From Azonexus sp. (GTDB taxonomy: Bacteria; Pseudomonadota; Gammaproteobacteria; Burkholderiales; Rhodocyclaceae): DNA of 53,830 nt. Positions 18,690 through 27,212 of the stretch are shown piece by piece (the stretch's first letter is position 1; the number at the start of each line of letters is the position of its first letter). The stretch is taken from NCBI GenBank assembly GCA_030824535.1, contig JAVBXO010000079.1, forward strand, positions 1 through 53,830. The letters are read 5' to 3'. Below the pieces are notes generated by a model. That model made no database searches. It was not told the DNA's origin and saw only the letters and a list, made by a program, of their open reading frames with translations. The position numbers were made by a program, and so were the translations under genes.

Positions 18690-20516
18690 GATCGTGTTTC
18701 AAAAAATGCCCCTACAGCAGCGTTAGCTGCTGAGGCATTACTGGTTTTTCTATCCTGAGTGCATGAAGTACCTTGTTTTGCTCGGTGGTCAGTGAAGAAA
18801 GGCCCGCCATGGGGGTTCCGCCCTGGAGGTGGACACGGTGATGCTGGAGCCGTTGCAAGTGTGCGATGGCGCGTTCTGGCGAGATACCGGTTTCGGCGGC
18901 TTGTAGCCGTGAGCGAATAATTCGGTGCAGGATCAGCGCCATGAAGCAGATTGCGGCATGCGCCCGGATGCGTTCCGGCAAGCGGTGATAGCACGGCCCG
19001 ATTTCGAGTTCGGACTTGAGTACCTTGAAGCCACGTTCGATATCGGCGAGTGACTTGTAGCGGCTGACGACGGCTTCCGGCGTCAAGGTTTGCTGCGGCG
19101 TATTCGTCACCAGCAGAAGCTTCCCATCCATCAGCTCGGCAAGCGCCTTGGCCTTTTCATCGAGGCGATAGCTGAACAAGTCCGCCTTCAGATCGACTTT
19201 GATGATCCGTGACAGATGCACGTCAGCGACTGCATGGAAGAAACGCGCCTTGGCGCCACTATCCGAAAGCTTGCGCCCGCGATGTTTGACGCCTTCATCC
19301 TGGCTTTCAAGCTTGCCCGTCCATTCGTCGGCCTGGGCAACGAGCTGCGCAATGCGTTCATTCCGTTGCTGCGTCTGAGCGGCTGCCGTATCGGGATCAT
19401 GCGCAACAACCAGGCGCAGTTTGCCCCAGGCCAACTCGCGGATGACTTCCGACTTGGCCTGCTCGCCATGTTCGGTCTGGAAGGGCTGCAGCAGATCGAC
19501 GAACTCGCTGTAGCGACGACCAGGCACGGCAATGATGAATTCCAGTGGCTGACCACTGGCCAGACGGATTTCCTGCAGCGCTTCGAGATTATCCAGGCTC
19601 AAGAGGCCGCGGTCGGCCACCAGGATCAAGCGTTTGATGGCTGGAAAGCGCGTCAATACTGCGTTGAGTGTCGGCAGCAGCGTCTTCGTCTCGGCGGTAT
19701 TGCCATCGAATACCTCGTGGTAAATCGGCAAGCCCTCGGCCGTCTGGACAACGCCAAGCATGAACTGGCAGGCGATGAGGCCTTCCTTGGCCATGCCGTA
19801 CTGACGAATGTCATCGCTGGTTTCGCTCAAGCCTTCGCTGCGAATTGTCGTCATGTCGTAGAACACGACTGACAAATCCTGATCAATGAGCGGATGCAAC
19901 AGTCCGGCAATGACGGCATCCACCTCTTCACGATAATCAACCAAAGCATCCATGCTGCGCAGCAATTGCTGATGGCTGATCGCCTTGACCTCGAGATCAG
20001 GCAGCGCAACCGTCTCGAGCCAGCGCAAGACACCCAGTTTGGAGTCGGGATTGCAGAGACGGTTAAAGACCATCACGCGGATCAGTGCTTCGATATCGGT
20101 GGTGTGGCGCGTCCTGCCAAAGACCCGGCGGATCTCGCTGAAACCCAACTGTTTCCATAGTTCCGTCAGCGCCCAGACATCGCCGAAAGCCCGTGCCGAT
20201 TCGAAAGTCATTGCTGGCGGCGCTTCTGGCGCGGGTGGCAAACCCGGCGCTTCACGCCCGGCAAGCTTGAGTAGCCCATTGATCACCGAATCGAGGGCAC
20301 CATCAATTTCGTCGAGACGTCCGAGATTGGCCACAGTGCGCTTCTTGACCTTGCCGTTCTCGTCACGAAACGATTCAAGGAGCTGCACATAGCGGCGATT
20401 TCCGGAGCGAGTGATCTTGACGTACATGCCCCCACTTTAGCATGGGTGTATTGCTTGTCAAATATAGCTCATTAAATAGGCGACGTGCCCCCACAAGACT
20501 TTTTGAGAAACGCCCT
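18690..20516 (-). mobile_element. IS1634-family (IS4 superfamily) insertion sequence
   Basis: About 1.8 kb around a single transposase gene. Imperfect terminal inverted repeats are suggested by GTGTTTCAAAAAATG at the left (from about 18695) and the reverse complement of the right end near 20490-20516 (GGCGTTTCTCAAAAAGT). The exact ends and target duplication are not resolved by eye. It separates the housekeeping block from the accessory region. Confidence 0.6.
18712..20427 (-). CDS. IS1634-family transposase
   Basis: 571 residues, intact. The N-terminal DNA-binding part begins with MYVKITRSGNRRYVQLLES. DDE catalytic residues are visible: Asp in VVFYDMTTIRSEG (about 190), Asp in LILVADRGLLSL (about 290) and Glu in YKSLADIERGFKVLKSELEI (about 485). 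The length and motif spacing fit IS1634-like DDE transposases. No frameshift is visible, so the element may still be active. Confidence 0.93.
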   Translation of the reverse strand: MYVKITRSGNRRYVQLLESFRDENGKVKKRTVANLGRLDEIDGALDSVINGLLKLAGREAPGLPPAPEAPPAMTFESARAFGDVWALTELWKQLGFSEIRRVFGRTRHTTDIEALIRVMVFNRLCNPDSKLGVLRWLETVALPDLEVKAISHQQLLRSMDALVDYREEVDAVIAGLLHPLIDQDLSVVFYDMTTIRSEGLSETSDDIRQYGMAKEGLIACQFMLGVVQTAEGLPIYHEVFDGNTAETKTLLPTLNAVLTRFPAIKRLILVADRGLLSLDNLEALQEIRLASGQPLEFIIAVPGRRYSEFVDLLQPFQTEHGEQAKSEVIRELAWGKLRLVVAHDPDTAAAQTQQRNERIAQLVAQADEWTGKLESQDEGVKHRGRKLSDSGAKARFFHAVADVHLSRIIKVDLKADLFSYRLDEKAKALAELMDGKLLLVTNTPQQTLTPEAVVSRYKSLADIERGFKVLKSELEIGPCYHRLPERIRAHAAICFMALILHRIIRSRLQAAETGISPERAIAHLQRLQHHRVHLQGGTPMAGLSSLTTEQNKVLHALRIEKPVMPQQLTLL

Positions 20517-20563
20517 TGAAACCCGCGTCAATACTGGGATTGCTGGCATGAAAACAGGGATTT

Positions 20564-20830
20564 TTATGACAAAACTGTCGAACTCGGGAGGCCGCGCCCT
20601 TTCCCGCCCAGCGGGTCGCTTTCATCCCCATCCCGGTCCGTCTGATGCGCCTTGATGACTGGCCGCCCTTTCTGCCTCTTGAACACAGCAATTTCGTCCC
20701 ACAGCTCCCGGATGGCTTCGGCCCGCTGGGGCCCATTCCTTTTACTGGACGTTCTCTGCTTCGACCCGGGCAACGTGCTCCCGTAGCGGCTGAATATGTG
20801 CGCCCCGCCCCTCCGGAAGGGCTAGGGGGC
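20564..20830 (-). pseudogene. Degraded transposase N-terminal fragment (relic)
   Basis: On the minus strand, two frames in succession read AHIQPLREHVARVEAENVQ and then AEAIRELWDEIAVFKRQKGR. The arrangement of a short coiled coil followed by an ELWDEIAxxKxxKGRP-like segment resembles the N-terminal region of IS66/ISNCY-type transposases, broken by a frameshift and stop. No catalytic domain remains. The match is by memory of the motif only, so the family is uncertain. Confidence 0.35.
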
Positions 20831-20915
20831 ATGCAAAAGAAGGAATCAGCTGAGACAAAGACATGAGGCTGACTGTGTAACACGACTAGTCGTCCGTTCC
20901 GGCAATTCCGTTAGC

Positions 20916-21008
20916 GTTCGCGGTGAGCCCGTCGACTTCGCTCAGGACAGGCTTGGCGAAGCGCATTTCCCGTACAAGGCCAGGCCTTCAACAGGCTCAG
21001 GCGGAACG
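20916..21008. repeat. REP-like inverted repeat pair
   Basis: GTTCGCGGTGAGCCCGTCGAC (20916-20936) and CTTCAACAGGCTCAGGCGGAAC (20986-21007) are inverted, imperfect copies of the common CTTCGACAGGCTCAGGxCGAAC-type extragenic repeat. They lie in the gene-free stretch 20831-21659, which becomes strongly AT-rich after about 21190. Confidence 0.6.
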
Positions 21009-21432
21009 TTTTCAGGGGAACTGTTTTGCCAGAACGATTTACTAGCGTTGAGCGGGAAGCTCCAGTACTTTTTGAGAAGCTACCGCGCGAAACAGACTGG
21101 CTTCACCCCGCGCTTTCTTGCCGGAACTCGGCAGGCAATTGATACCAATGCTCCCCCCGGACAAGTCGTCATAACATCGGCGTAACGATGGAAAGTACTA
21201 GCCAATAATAGCACAAAGCAATTTATTGTCCACAAACTATAAAAGTTAGTCTTTAGGCATAAATAAATCTAAATGATATTTTCATTTTTTTAATGTCATT
21301 GTTATATTTTAAGGATACAATTCGGCATCAATAGATGCATCTTCAGTCACGTTGATGCTCAAAATCCGGTAGCTACCCAGACAGAAAAACTGACTGTAAC
21401 TTATTGTTTAAAAATTATATTTACTTACTTCA

Positions 21433-21480
21433 AGCTTATCGAAACACAGCTTTCGCACCGGTGCTGCGCTTCGATAAGCT
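21433..21480. repeat. Long-range hairpin related to the REP-like repeat
   Basis: AGCTTATCGAA (21433-21443) and TTCGATAAGCT (21470-21480) are a perfect 11-bp inverted repeat. The loop contains a second palindrome, GCACCGGTGC. The right arm plus flank (TTCGATAAGCTCAG) is a diverged copy of the TTCGACAGGCTCAG repeat core seen at 20986-21000. Confidence 0.6.
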
Positions 21481-21509
21481 CAGAGCAAACAGATTTATCC
21501 GGATTTTCA

Positions 21510-21542
21510 ATTTAATGAGTTTTTTTGAAAAACTCATTAAAT
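21510..21542. repeat. Perfect 15-bp AT-rich hairpin
   Basis: ATTTAATGAGTTTTT (21510-21524) pairs exactly with AAAAACTCATTAAAT (21528-21542) around a 3-base loop. It lies 118 bases upstream of the AidA/PixA-like gene. It could act as a bidirectional terminator or as an operator; its T/A runs fit either strand. Confidence 0.75.
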
Positions 21543-21659
21543 CTTGTTTTCTTGGAGCAAGAGGTGGTGGTGGAGACTGATAACCACTTTAAAAACGGGG
21601 CGGATTCCGAAAAGCCTTATGAGTAGGATCTATGTTTTTGATTTAATGTGGAGCATCTA

Positions 21660-22094
21660 ATGAGCACCGTAAATGTATTAGTTGCAGTGAATGTCGGTCA
21701 GGCACTTGTCAGTATCGCCAACGGTAATAGCAATATTGGCCAATATGTATACATGGTTGATTCCACCGGCTATTCCAATAGCGGCCAAGGCGGGAACGAA
21801 CTGACCACGACGGTTACTTCTGGCGACACCCTGGTCTGGCAGACCGTGTCTATCGATCCCAGTGAAACTGTCGTGATTACCGCTTTTTCCGGGCAGGCCA
21901 TTGGCACAAACCCGGCTGTCGGACAGATCATTACCCCCGTTCAGTATCCGCAATACAACCCCACCGGTAGCGTCTGGGGCGGCTACATTAATTCCACCTC
22001 GAATGGCCCGGATCAGTACACGATGACACTGCTGCTCAATGGCGGTGTACATGGCTGGTTTGATCCGTTTATCATTTCCAATCCAGCACAGTAA
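21660..22094 (+). CDS. Possible AidA/PixA-like small beta-sandwich protein
   Basis: 144 residues from ATG 21660, with GGAG eight bases upstream. No signal peptide. The sequence is rich in Ser, Thr, Asn, Gly and Val, with short strands: VNVLVAVNVGQAL, GQYVYMVDSTGY, ELTTTVTSGDTLVWQTVSID, TVVITAFSGQAIG, and a C-terminal YTMTLLLNGG...WFDPFIIS. The DxLxW...VDPS pattern and the final WFDPF-like strand resemble the AidA/PixA inclusion-body protein family and related betaproteobacterial proteins. This is a weak, motif-level resemblance. It converges on the accessory operon and has its own long AT-rich leader. Codon use is less GC-biased than in the housekeeping genes. Confidence 0.5.
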   Translation: MSTVNVLVAVNVGQALVSIANGNSNIGQYVYMVDSTGYSNSGQGGNELTTTVTSGDTLVWQTVSIDPSETVVITAFSGQAIGTNPAVGQIITPVQYPQYNPTGSVWGGYINSTSNGPDQYTMTLLLNGGVHGWFDPFIISNPAQ

Positions 22095-22103
22095 GAAGAA
22101 TGG

Positions 22104-22129
22104 ACGGGTCAGCCAGTACGCTGATCCGT
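22104..22129 (+). terminator. Probable terminator after the AidA/PixA-like gene
   Basis: ACGGGTCAGC (22104-22113) pairs with GCTGATCCGT (22120-22129), one G-U pair, 6-base loop. It is followed by a weak T-rich tract (GCTTTTCTT). It starts ten bases after the stop codon. Nothing else is recognised in 22130-22353. Confidence 0.6.
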
Positions 22130-22353
22130 CGTCGCTTTTCTTGAGTCGCCCCCGTTGCGGATCATGGCAACAGGGGGCGCGCTATATTCCAGCAACTCCG
22201 GTTCTGGCAGCTTACGTGGCCTGCCTGATTTTTCCGGCGTAACAAGTCAGCCAAGTACTGATAAAACCTGTTCATCAAAGCGGGCCTCGATAAGCACAAA
22301 GCACGCCATTGCACTCCGGCAATAAAAGGGCAACGATGAAGCTTGCGCCTTCC

Positions 22354-23862
22354 TCAGGAAAAAAAGCGGTCTACGAGCAGCCGGGCCGAGAGCATCGCCC
22401 CCACATAACCGCCCCCCGGAAAGGTCCAGGCGCCAACCTGGTAAAGTCCCTTGACCGGATAGCGCATCGGAAATCGCCGTAACAGCCCCGCTTGCTCGAC
22501 ACTCTGTTCGAAGCCATTGATGCTTCCCAGGAAACTCCCGGTGTACTTCGTCATGGTATTTGGAGAGCCGGCCTCAACGACTTCAATATGCTGCAACAGG
22601 CCCGGCAACCTGAGCTCCGCCTGTTCGAGCAGGACTTGCACGAGTTCATGCTTCCTTGCCCGGTACTCATCCTTGGACAGGCCTTGCCAATTCTCACCCG
22701 AAACGAGCGCAATAATGCCCAAGGTCGATTTCCCTGGCGGCGCAAGGCTCGGATCAATGTTAGAAAAAAAGTTGAGAAACCAGCCAATACTGTCGTAATC
22801 CAGCGATCCTTCGCGCATCTTCGCAAACTGCTTCATGGAATCAGGATTATTCGATACAAATATACTGTACTCGTCCACGCCAACCCCAAATTCGCTGATT
22901 GGACAGTCCAGCCCGATATAAATTTGGAAGGCTGACATGGCTGGCCGCATCGCCTGCAGTTTAGCGAGGAAGGCACCTCGAAAAGCCTGCTCGCCGACCA
23001 AACCAACTGTTTCGTGCGGGCTGATATTGCTGATGACACAGTTCGTCGCCACCGCGCCGATCTTTCTGGCGACCACCCCGGTAATACGACCTTTATCGAC
23101 GTTGATGCGGGTTGCACCGGAAGAGATGGCAACCTTTCCACCATGCTGGCCAATCACCTCGCAAAAGGCATCGGCCAGTGTTTGCGAGCCCCCCTTGATC
23201 GAATACCCGCCGTGAGCAAGATAGTCAAAAAATGGATAGGAAAAATATGAGTAAGCCAGTTTCTTCGGCGGCAAACCATAGTAAGGCCACTGCGCAGCCA
23301 GCAGTTCGATCAGGCGCTCGTCGCTAGTGAAGCGGGAAAAGAAATCATGCACCGTATCACTATCGAAACGCAGCAGGCGCGGGTACAGGAAGGGGGTTGC
23401 GGCAAAGCGCAGCCAGAATGGCAAGCGCGAATGCACGAAACCGGAAAGCTCCTTGAACATCAATGCCGCTTCCTTGAACATGCGCTCGATATTCGACTTT
23501 TCGGCAGGAAAGAGTCCGACCAGAAAGGCTTTGTATTGCTCAACCCCGCCGTGCGGAACGACAATTTCGCCGTCCTTGTTGGCCAGGCGGTAAAGGCTTT
23601 TTTGCGGAATGAAGCTCACCTTGTCGGCTACGCCACAGTCTTCCAGGCATTTGTAGGAAGGCGTTCCTGGCGTGATGCCATTTATCGCATGCAGGGCAAC
23701 ATCAAAGGTAAAATCCCCACGCTTGAAGTTACTGGCGTATCCGCCCGGTTTCGCATGTTTTTCGAGCACGAGCACCTTCTTGCCTTGTTGGGCCAGAAGA
23801 GAGGCGGAAGCCAGACCACCAAGTCCGCCTCCGACGATTACCGCATCGTAGGATTCACTCAT
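22354..23862 (-). CDS. CrtI/CrtISO-like FAD-dependent oxidoreductase
   Basis: 502 residues. The N-terminal dinucleotide fold GGGLGGLASASLLA (11-24) is followed by VLEKHAKPGGYASNF, as in phytoene desaturases, carotenoid isomerases and retinol-saturase relatives. The C-terminal FAD signature is present (GLYQVGAWTFPGGGYVGAMLSARL). It is the last gene of the seven-gene operon. With a ketoacyl synthase and carrier protein upstream, a likely role is desaturation, saturation or isomerisation of a polyunsaturated acyl chain. No other carotenoid gene (crtB, crtE) is in the window, which argues against carotenoid synthesis. Confidence 0.85.
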   Translation of the reverse strand: MSESYDAVIVGGGLGGLASASLLAQQGKKVLVLEKHAKPGGYASNFKRGDFTFDVALHAINGITPGTPSYKCLEDCGVADKVSFIPQKSLYRLANKDGEIVVPHGGVEQYKAFLVGLFPAEKSNIERMFKEAALMFKELSGFVHSRLPFWLRFAATPFLYPRLLRFDSDTVHDFFSRFTSDERLIELLAAQWPYYGLPPKKLAYSYFSYPFFDYLAHGGYSIKGGSQTLADAFCEVIGQHGGKVAISSGATRINVDKGRITGVVARKIGAVATNCVISNISPHETVGLVGEQAFRGAFLAKLQAMRPAMSAFQIYIGLDCPISEFGVGVDEYSIFVSNNPDSMKQFAKMREGSLDYDSIGWFLNFFSNIDPSLAPPGKSTLGIIALVSGENWQGLSKDEYRARKHELVQVLLEQAELRLPGLLQHIEVVEAGSPNTMTKYTGSFLGSINGFEQSVEQAGLLRRFPMRYPVKGLYQVGAWTFPGGGYVGAMLSARLLVDRFFS

Positions 23863-23964
23863 TTCTCAGCCCCCGGGATTTACTTTGCATCATATAAAAC
23901 GACAATGGCATTAATCTGGCTATCGCCAAGGCAGATATCTGGGCAACAGCCGAAGTCCAGCTCT

Positions 23965-25116
23965 TCAAGCTGCTACGAGCGCCGCAGGTCTGTAGTACTG
24001 TTCGACGACAAAGCGGGCGCTAGCTGAGATGACCCGCTCCATCGGCGGCAGGAAAATGCCGCCCAAGGCGAGCCGCTGATGCGTTTCATCGGGCCGGAAG
24101 TCCCGATCATAGGTCAGATAGGTCTGGTAGATGCTGAGCAGGGCCACCAGCGCACCATGAACCTGGCCGCAGGCGGCTTTCTCTTCGAACTCTGCGGCCG
24201 ACACGTATTCGACAAGCGGCACATCTCCCGGCTCCGAGTATGCACGGATGGTCCCCAGCGCGATGTCCCCGACCTGATGCAGGGGCAGGCTATGCGCCAA
24301 ACCGGCGGCCAGCAAATGAGTTTTGCCAAGGGCATCGGCTTCGCCGCTGAGGTAGGCGATCCCATCGCAGACGAAATCGATAGGCACCATGTCCGTCCGC
24401 ACCTCCGGACAACCTGGGAAATAACGAATCTGGGTCTTTTTGTTGCATGCGAGCTTGAGGAACTCCAAAAATCCGAAAAGCTTGCGCACTTTGCCGTCAC
24501 CAGACAGGCAAATGACTTGGCTCGGCCGATAGATGGTCACGGACATCTCACTGCGGTTCTCTGCGACGAGGCGTTCGGCTTCCAGCTTGGACTGTTCATA
24601 GGCATTCGAAAAACCCTGACCACAATCAAGTTCGTGCTCATAAAGCGGGCCACGCCGATCGCCAACCACATAGGCAGTCGAGGCATAATGCAGTTGAAAG
24701 TCGCCAGCACGATTTTCATGACAGCGCCGCGAAAAATCGATGATCAGACGCGTTGTATCGACGTTTCCGGCTCGCGATTCGGGGAGGGTGGCACTGAAGC
24801 GGACATTGGCCGCAAAATGAAAGACCTTGTCAGTACTGGCACAAAGCTGTTGAGCCTCTCCGTCGTCCAGACCGAACATCGGCAGCCCGACATCGCCACA
24901 TCGCACCTCAATACGATGAGCATACTGTTTCCAAAGCGCGGGTGCATCAATGGCCGCCATCAACCGTTGCTCAGCATTATCCTGACTGCTGCCACGGACA
25001 ATAGCCACGACCTTGTGCTCAGGGTAGCGCGAAAGTAGTCGAGGAAGTAGCTCGGAACCAAGTGCGCCGGTTGCGCCGGTAAGGACAATGGTTCTTTTAA
25101 ATGCCGCATTCTGCAT
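23965..25116 (-). CDS. Acyl-thioester reductase-like SDR (NAD_binding_4 type)
   Basis: 383 residues from ATG 25116. An extended short-chain dehydrogenase: TGATGALG nucleotide loop (13-20), HFAANVRFS, and the active-site set Ser146 (YASTAY), Tyr173 and Lys177 (YEQSK). The layout matches the thioester-reductase / male-sterility family that reduces acyl-CoA or acyl-ACP to aldehyde or alcohol. It would release the finished chain from the carrier protein. The preferred start has GGAA nine bases upstream; a GTG 30 bases earlier is possible. A gap of 102 bases separates it from the FAD oxidoreductase. Confidence 0.8.
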   Translation of the reverse strand: MQNAAFKRTIVLTGATGALGSELLPRLLSRYPEHKVVAIVRGSSQDNAEQRLMAAIDAPALWKQYAHRIEVRCGDVGLPMFGLDDGEAQQLCASTDKVFHFAANVRFSATLPESRAGNVDTTRLIIDFSRRCHENRAGDFQLHYASTAYVVGDRRGPLYEHELDCGQGFSNAYEQSKLEAERLVAENRSEMSVTIYRPSQVICLSGDGKVRKLFGFLEFLKLACNKKTQIRYFPGCPEVRTDMVPIDFVCDGIAYLSGEADALGKTHLLAAGLAHSLPLHQVGDIALGTIRAYSEPGDVPLVEYVSAAEFEEKAACGQVHGALVALLSIYQTYLTYDRDFRPDETHQRLALGGIFLPPMERVISASARFVVEQYYRPAALVAA

Positions 25117-25203
25117 TGGAATATTTCCAGTCAATTTGCCGCCCACAAGCGGCGCAACGAAAGTTTCACGCGATGGCAGAAAACGCCATCGCCAAGCGAT
25201 TCT

Positions 25204-25944
25204 TCAGGCAATCAGGCCACCGTCGACCACAAAAGTCTGTCCGGTCACATAGCGACCACCAGCCCCCAGGAGAAACTCAATCATTCGCGAGACATCTTCG
25301 ACGCTGCCCAGACACCCCAGGGGAACGTTTGAGATCATTTTCTTCTTCTGCGGCTCGGGAATTTTGTCAGTCATTTCGGTTTCGATCAGACCAGGGGCAA
25401 CGACATTGATCCGGATATTGAAACGCCCCAGTTCCACCGCCAGGGACTTGCTCATGCCGATCAGCGCAGCCTTGCTTGCACCATAATTAGCTTGCCCAGA
25501 ATTGCCCTTGAGGGCAGTCACGGAGCTGATGTTGACGATGCAGCCGTCCTGATTCTCGATCATTTTCGGAACAAGGGCATGGATAAGGTTATAGGCGGAA
25601 TCGAGATTCGTGCTGATGACCTCACGCCATTTTTCCTGACTCATCATGAAAATCAATGAATCACGGGTAATGCCAGCATTATTGATGATCGCGTAGGGCG
25701 GCGAGAACTCGGCGCACAGAGCATCGCAAAGCTTGCTCACTGCGTCGTCGTCCGACATGTCGCAACGAAATCCCCGGCACCAGCCGCCTTCGCATGCGCA
25801 CTCCAATGCGAGCGCTATTGCTGCGTCATCTGATGAAAGGTAGGTAAACGCGACGCTGTAGCCTGCATGGGTAAGCCATCGCACAATACCGGCACCGATG
25901 CCGCGCGCGCCTCCCGTAACCAACACCCATTTTTTTGTGGTCAA
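25204..25944 (-). CDS. 3-oxoacyl-ACP reductase, FabG-like
   Basis: 246 residues from a TTG start at 25944. AGGAGA sits five bases upstream of TTG, and this start gives MTTKKWVLVTGGARGIG, the correct FabG length. Motifs: TGGARGIG (10-17), NNAG (88-91), catalytic Ser141, Tyr154 and Lys158 (YGASK), and a C-terminal GQTFVVDGGLIA. It reduces the beta-keto group made by the neighbouring ketoacyl synthase. A longer start near 26031 would overlap the upstream gene by four bases but lacks family support. Confidence 0.9.
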   Translation of the reverse strand: MTTKKWVLVTGGARGIGAGIVRWLTHAGYSVAFTYLSSDDAAIALALECACEGGWCRGFRCDMSDDDAVSKLCDALCAEFSPPYAIINNAGITRDSLIFMMSQEKWREVISTNLDSAYNLIHALVPKMIENQDGCIVNISSVTALKGNSGQANYGASKAALIGMSKSLAVELGRFNIRINVVAPGLIETEMTDKIPEPQKKKMISNVPLGCLGSVEDVSRMIEFLLGAGGRYVTGQTFVVDGGLIA

Positions 25945-26027
25945 TACCGTCTCCTGGAGTACGAGATTTGGGGAGCAATCGGCCATCCGACTCCCCCCTT
26001 CGCTAACGCAATGACGAAGCCCTGGCC

Positions 26028-26945
26028 TCAAGCAACAGCGAACACAATATTGTCCGGCGCCTCTTCGGAGTATTTGGCACGCGAGTATCCCGAAGACTTC
26101 ATGAGAAAGGCCAGATGCATGTCCTGAATGTCTTTCTCGGTATAAGGATTGCGTTCGCCAAACAACTCGTCCATGACGCGATATTTCTGCCTGGTGACCC
26201 GCTTGAGCGGCTCCATCTTGTCGGTTTGCTCCGACAAGAAAAGTGGAAGCATCTTGTTGACCCCTTCGAAATAGGTCTCGTGGACCATCGCGTTGTGATA
26301 AAGCAAGCCGCGGTCAAGCGATTGGAGAGCGCTTTGCATATGCCTTTCGTCAGAGCGGAGCAGATCCTTGATCAGCGCGGTCCAGGCAGCGATATGCCGT
26401 GCTTCGTCGTTGCGGATATGAGCCAGCGTCGCCTTCAGTTCAGGGTGATGCACACGCGTCGCAACATCTCGATAGAGTTCGGTATTGATAATTTCCGAGA
26501 AAAGGTGGGTCAGGATATAGCTGTACAGATTCCAATAGCGACGCTCGTCGTAGCACCACATGTAACGCTCGCCAAATTCACGAACATTGATCTGATCAAT
26601 GTAGTCCGTCTTTCCGGTCGTCACATAGTGGTGTAGCCCCCCCAGAACGATGCCATGCCGAAGTTCCTCATAGACGATGATGTTGATGTAGGAGTACAGC
26701 GGCGTCCAGTCAGCGAGCAACTCCCGCGGATAACCCTCACTCTTCGCCTGGAACAGTAAATCGTACAGTTGGGTTGCGGAGGCCTGGCCGGAGAATTCCC
26801 CGTCGCGCAGGCAATCGAGCAGTTTGATGATGTCGCGATCGTATTGATCCAGTTCCGGCAGCCACTCAAAGCTGTAGCGTGCGGCATTCCAGCGATTTTC
26901 GTCTGATACGTAGCCAAATTTCACCAGCGTAGTTAGTCCACTCAT
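26028..26945 (-). CDS. Diiron ferritin-like protein related to acyl-ACP desaturases
   Basis: 305 residues. Two ExxH iron-binding motifs are clear: Glu94-His97 in YEELRHG and Glu181-His184 in NDEARH, with a further Glu in SEIINTE (151/156). Plant stearoyl-ACP desaturases carry EENRHG and DEKRHE at corresponding places, so I place it in the soluble fatty-acyl-ACP desaturase branch; other diiron oxygenases remain possible. Its carrier protein is probably the ACP encoded 21 bases upstream. The ATG at 26945 has GGAG six bases ahead. Confidence 0.75.
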   Translation of the reverse strand: MSGLTTLVKFGYVSDENRWNAARYSFEWLPELDQYDRDIIKLLDCLRDGEFSGQASATQLYDLLFQAKSEGYPRELLADWTPLYSYINIIVYEELRHGIVLGGLHHYVTTGKTDYIDQINVREFGERYMWCYDERRYWNLYSYILTHLFSEIINTELYRDVATRVHHPELKATLAHIRNDEARHIAAWTALIKDLLRSDERHMQSALQSLDRGLLYHNAMVHETYFEGVNKMLPLFLSEQTDKMEPLKRVTRQKYRVMDELFGERNPYTEKDIQDMHLAFLMKSSGYSRAKYSEEAPDNIVFAVA

Positions 26946-26966
26946 CTCTATCTCCGAAATCAATGT

Positions 26967-27212
26967 TTAGGCGGTGACCATGCGATTCTCGACATACGCG
27001 CAGAACTCGGCGAGGTTCGTGATCAACCCTGAGGTGAAGTCGTCGAAATTGATTTCGACTGCGTATTTCTTCTTGACCGCTAACTGGAGGGAGACATAGT
27101 CGAGACTGTCCAAGCCCAGTTCCGTCAGCGCCGTTTCCGGACGCATGTTTTCCACTTCAAACTCCACCAGATTGCCGATTGCTTCAGTCAAAAACTCAAA
27201 AGTGTTGCTCAT
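26967..27212 (-). CDS. Acyl carrier protein
   Basis: 81 residues. The phosphopantetheine site is Ser36 in LGLDSLDYV. The flanking helices are acidic as in ACPs (EFEVENMRPETAL, INFDDFTSGLITN). Two adjacent ATG codons (27215, 27212) are possible; AAGGAG stands six bases before the second, so 27212 is chosen. The start overlaps the stop of the MaoC-like gene (ATGATGA), implying translational coupling. It is a dedicated ACP, distinct from the housekeeping one, which is normally beside fabD/fabG/fabF. Confidence 0.93.
   Translation of the reverse strand: MSNTFEFLTEAIGNLVEFEVENMRPETALTELGLDSLDYVSLQLAVKKKYAVEINFDDFTSGLITNLAEFCAYVENRMVTA

Noticed and set aside
20458-20883. 141-codon minus-strand frame right of the IS
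   Set aside because: Low-complexity Gly/Arg/Ser translation; another frame of the same DNA holds the transposase-like relic instead.
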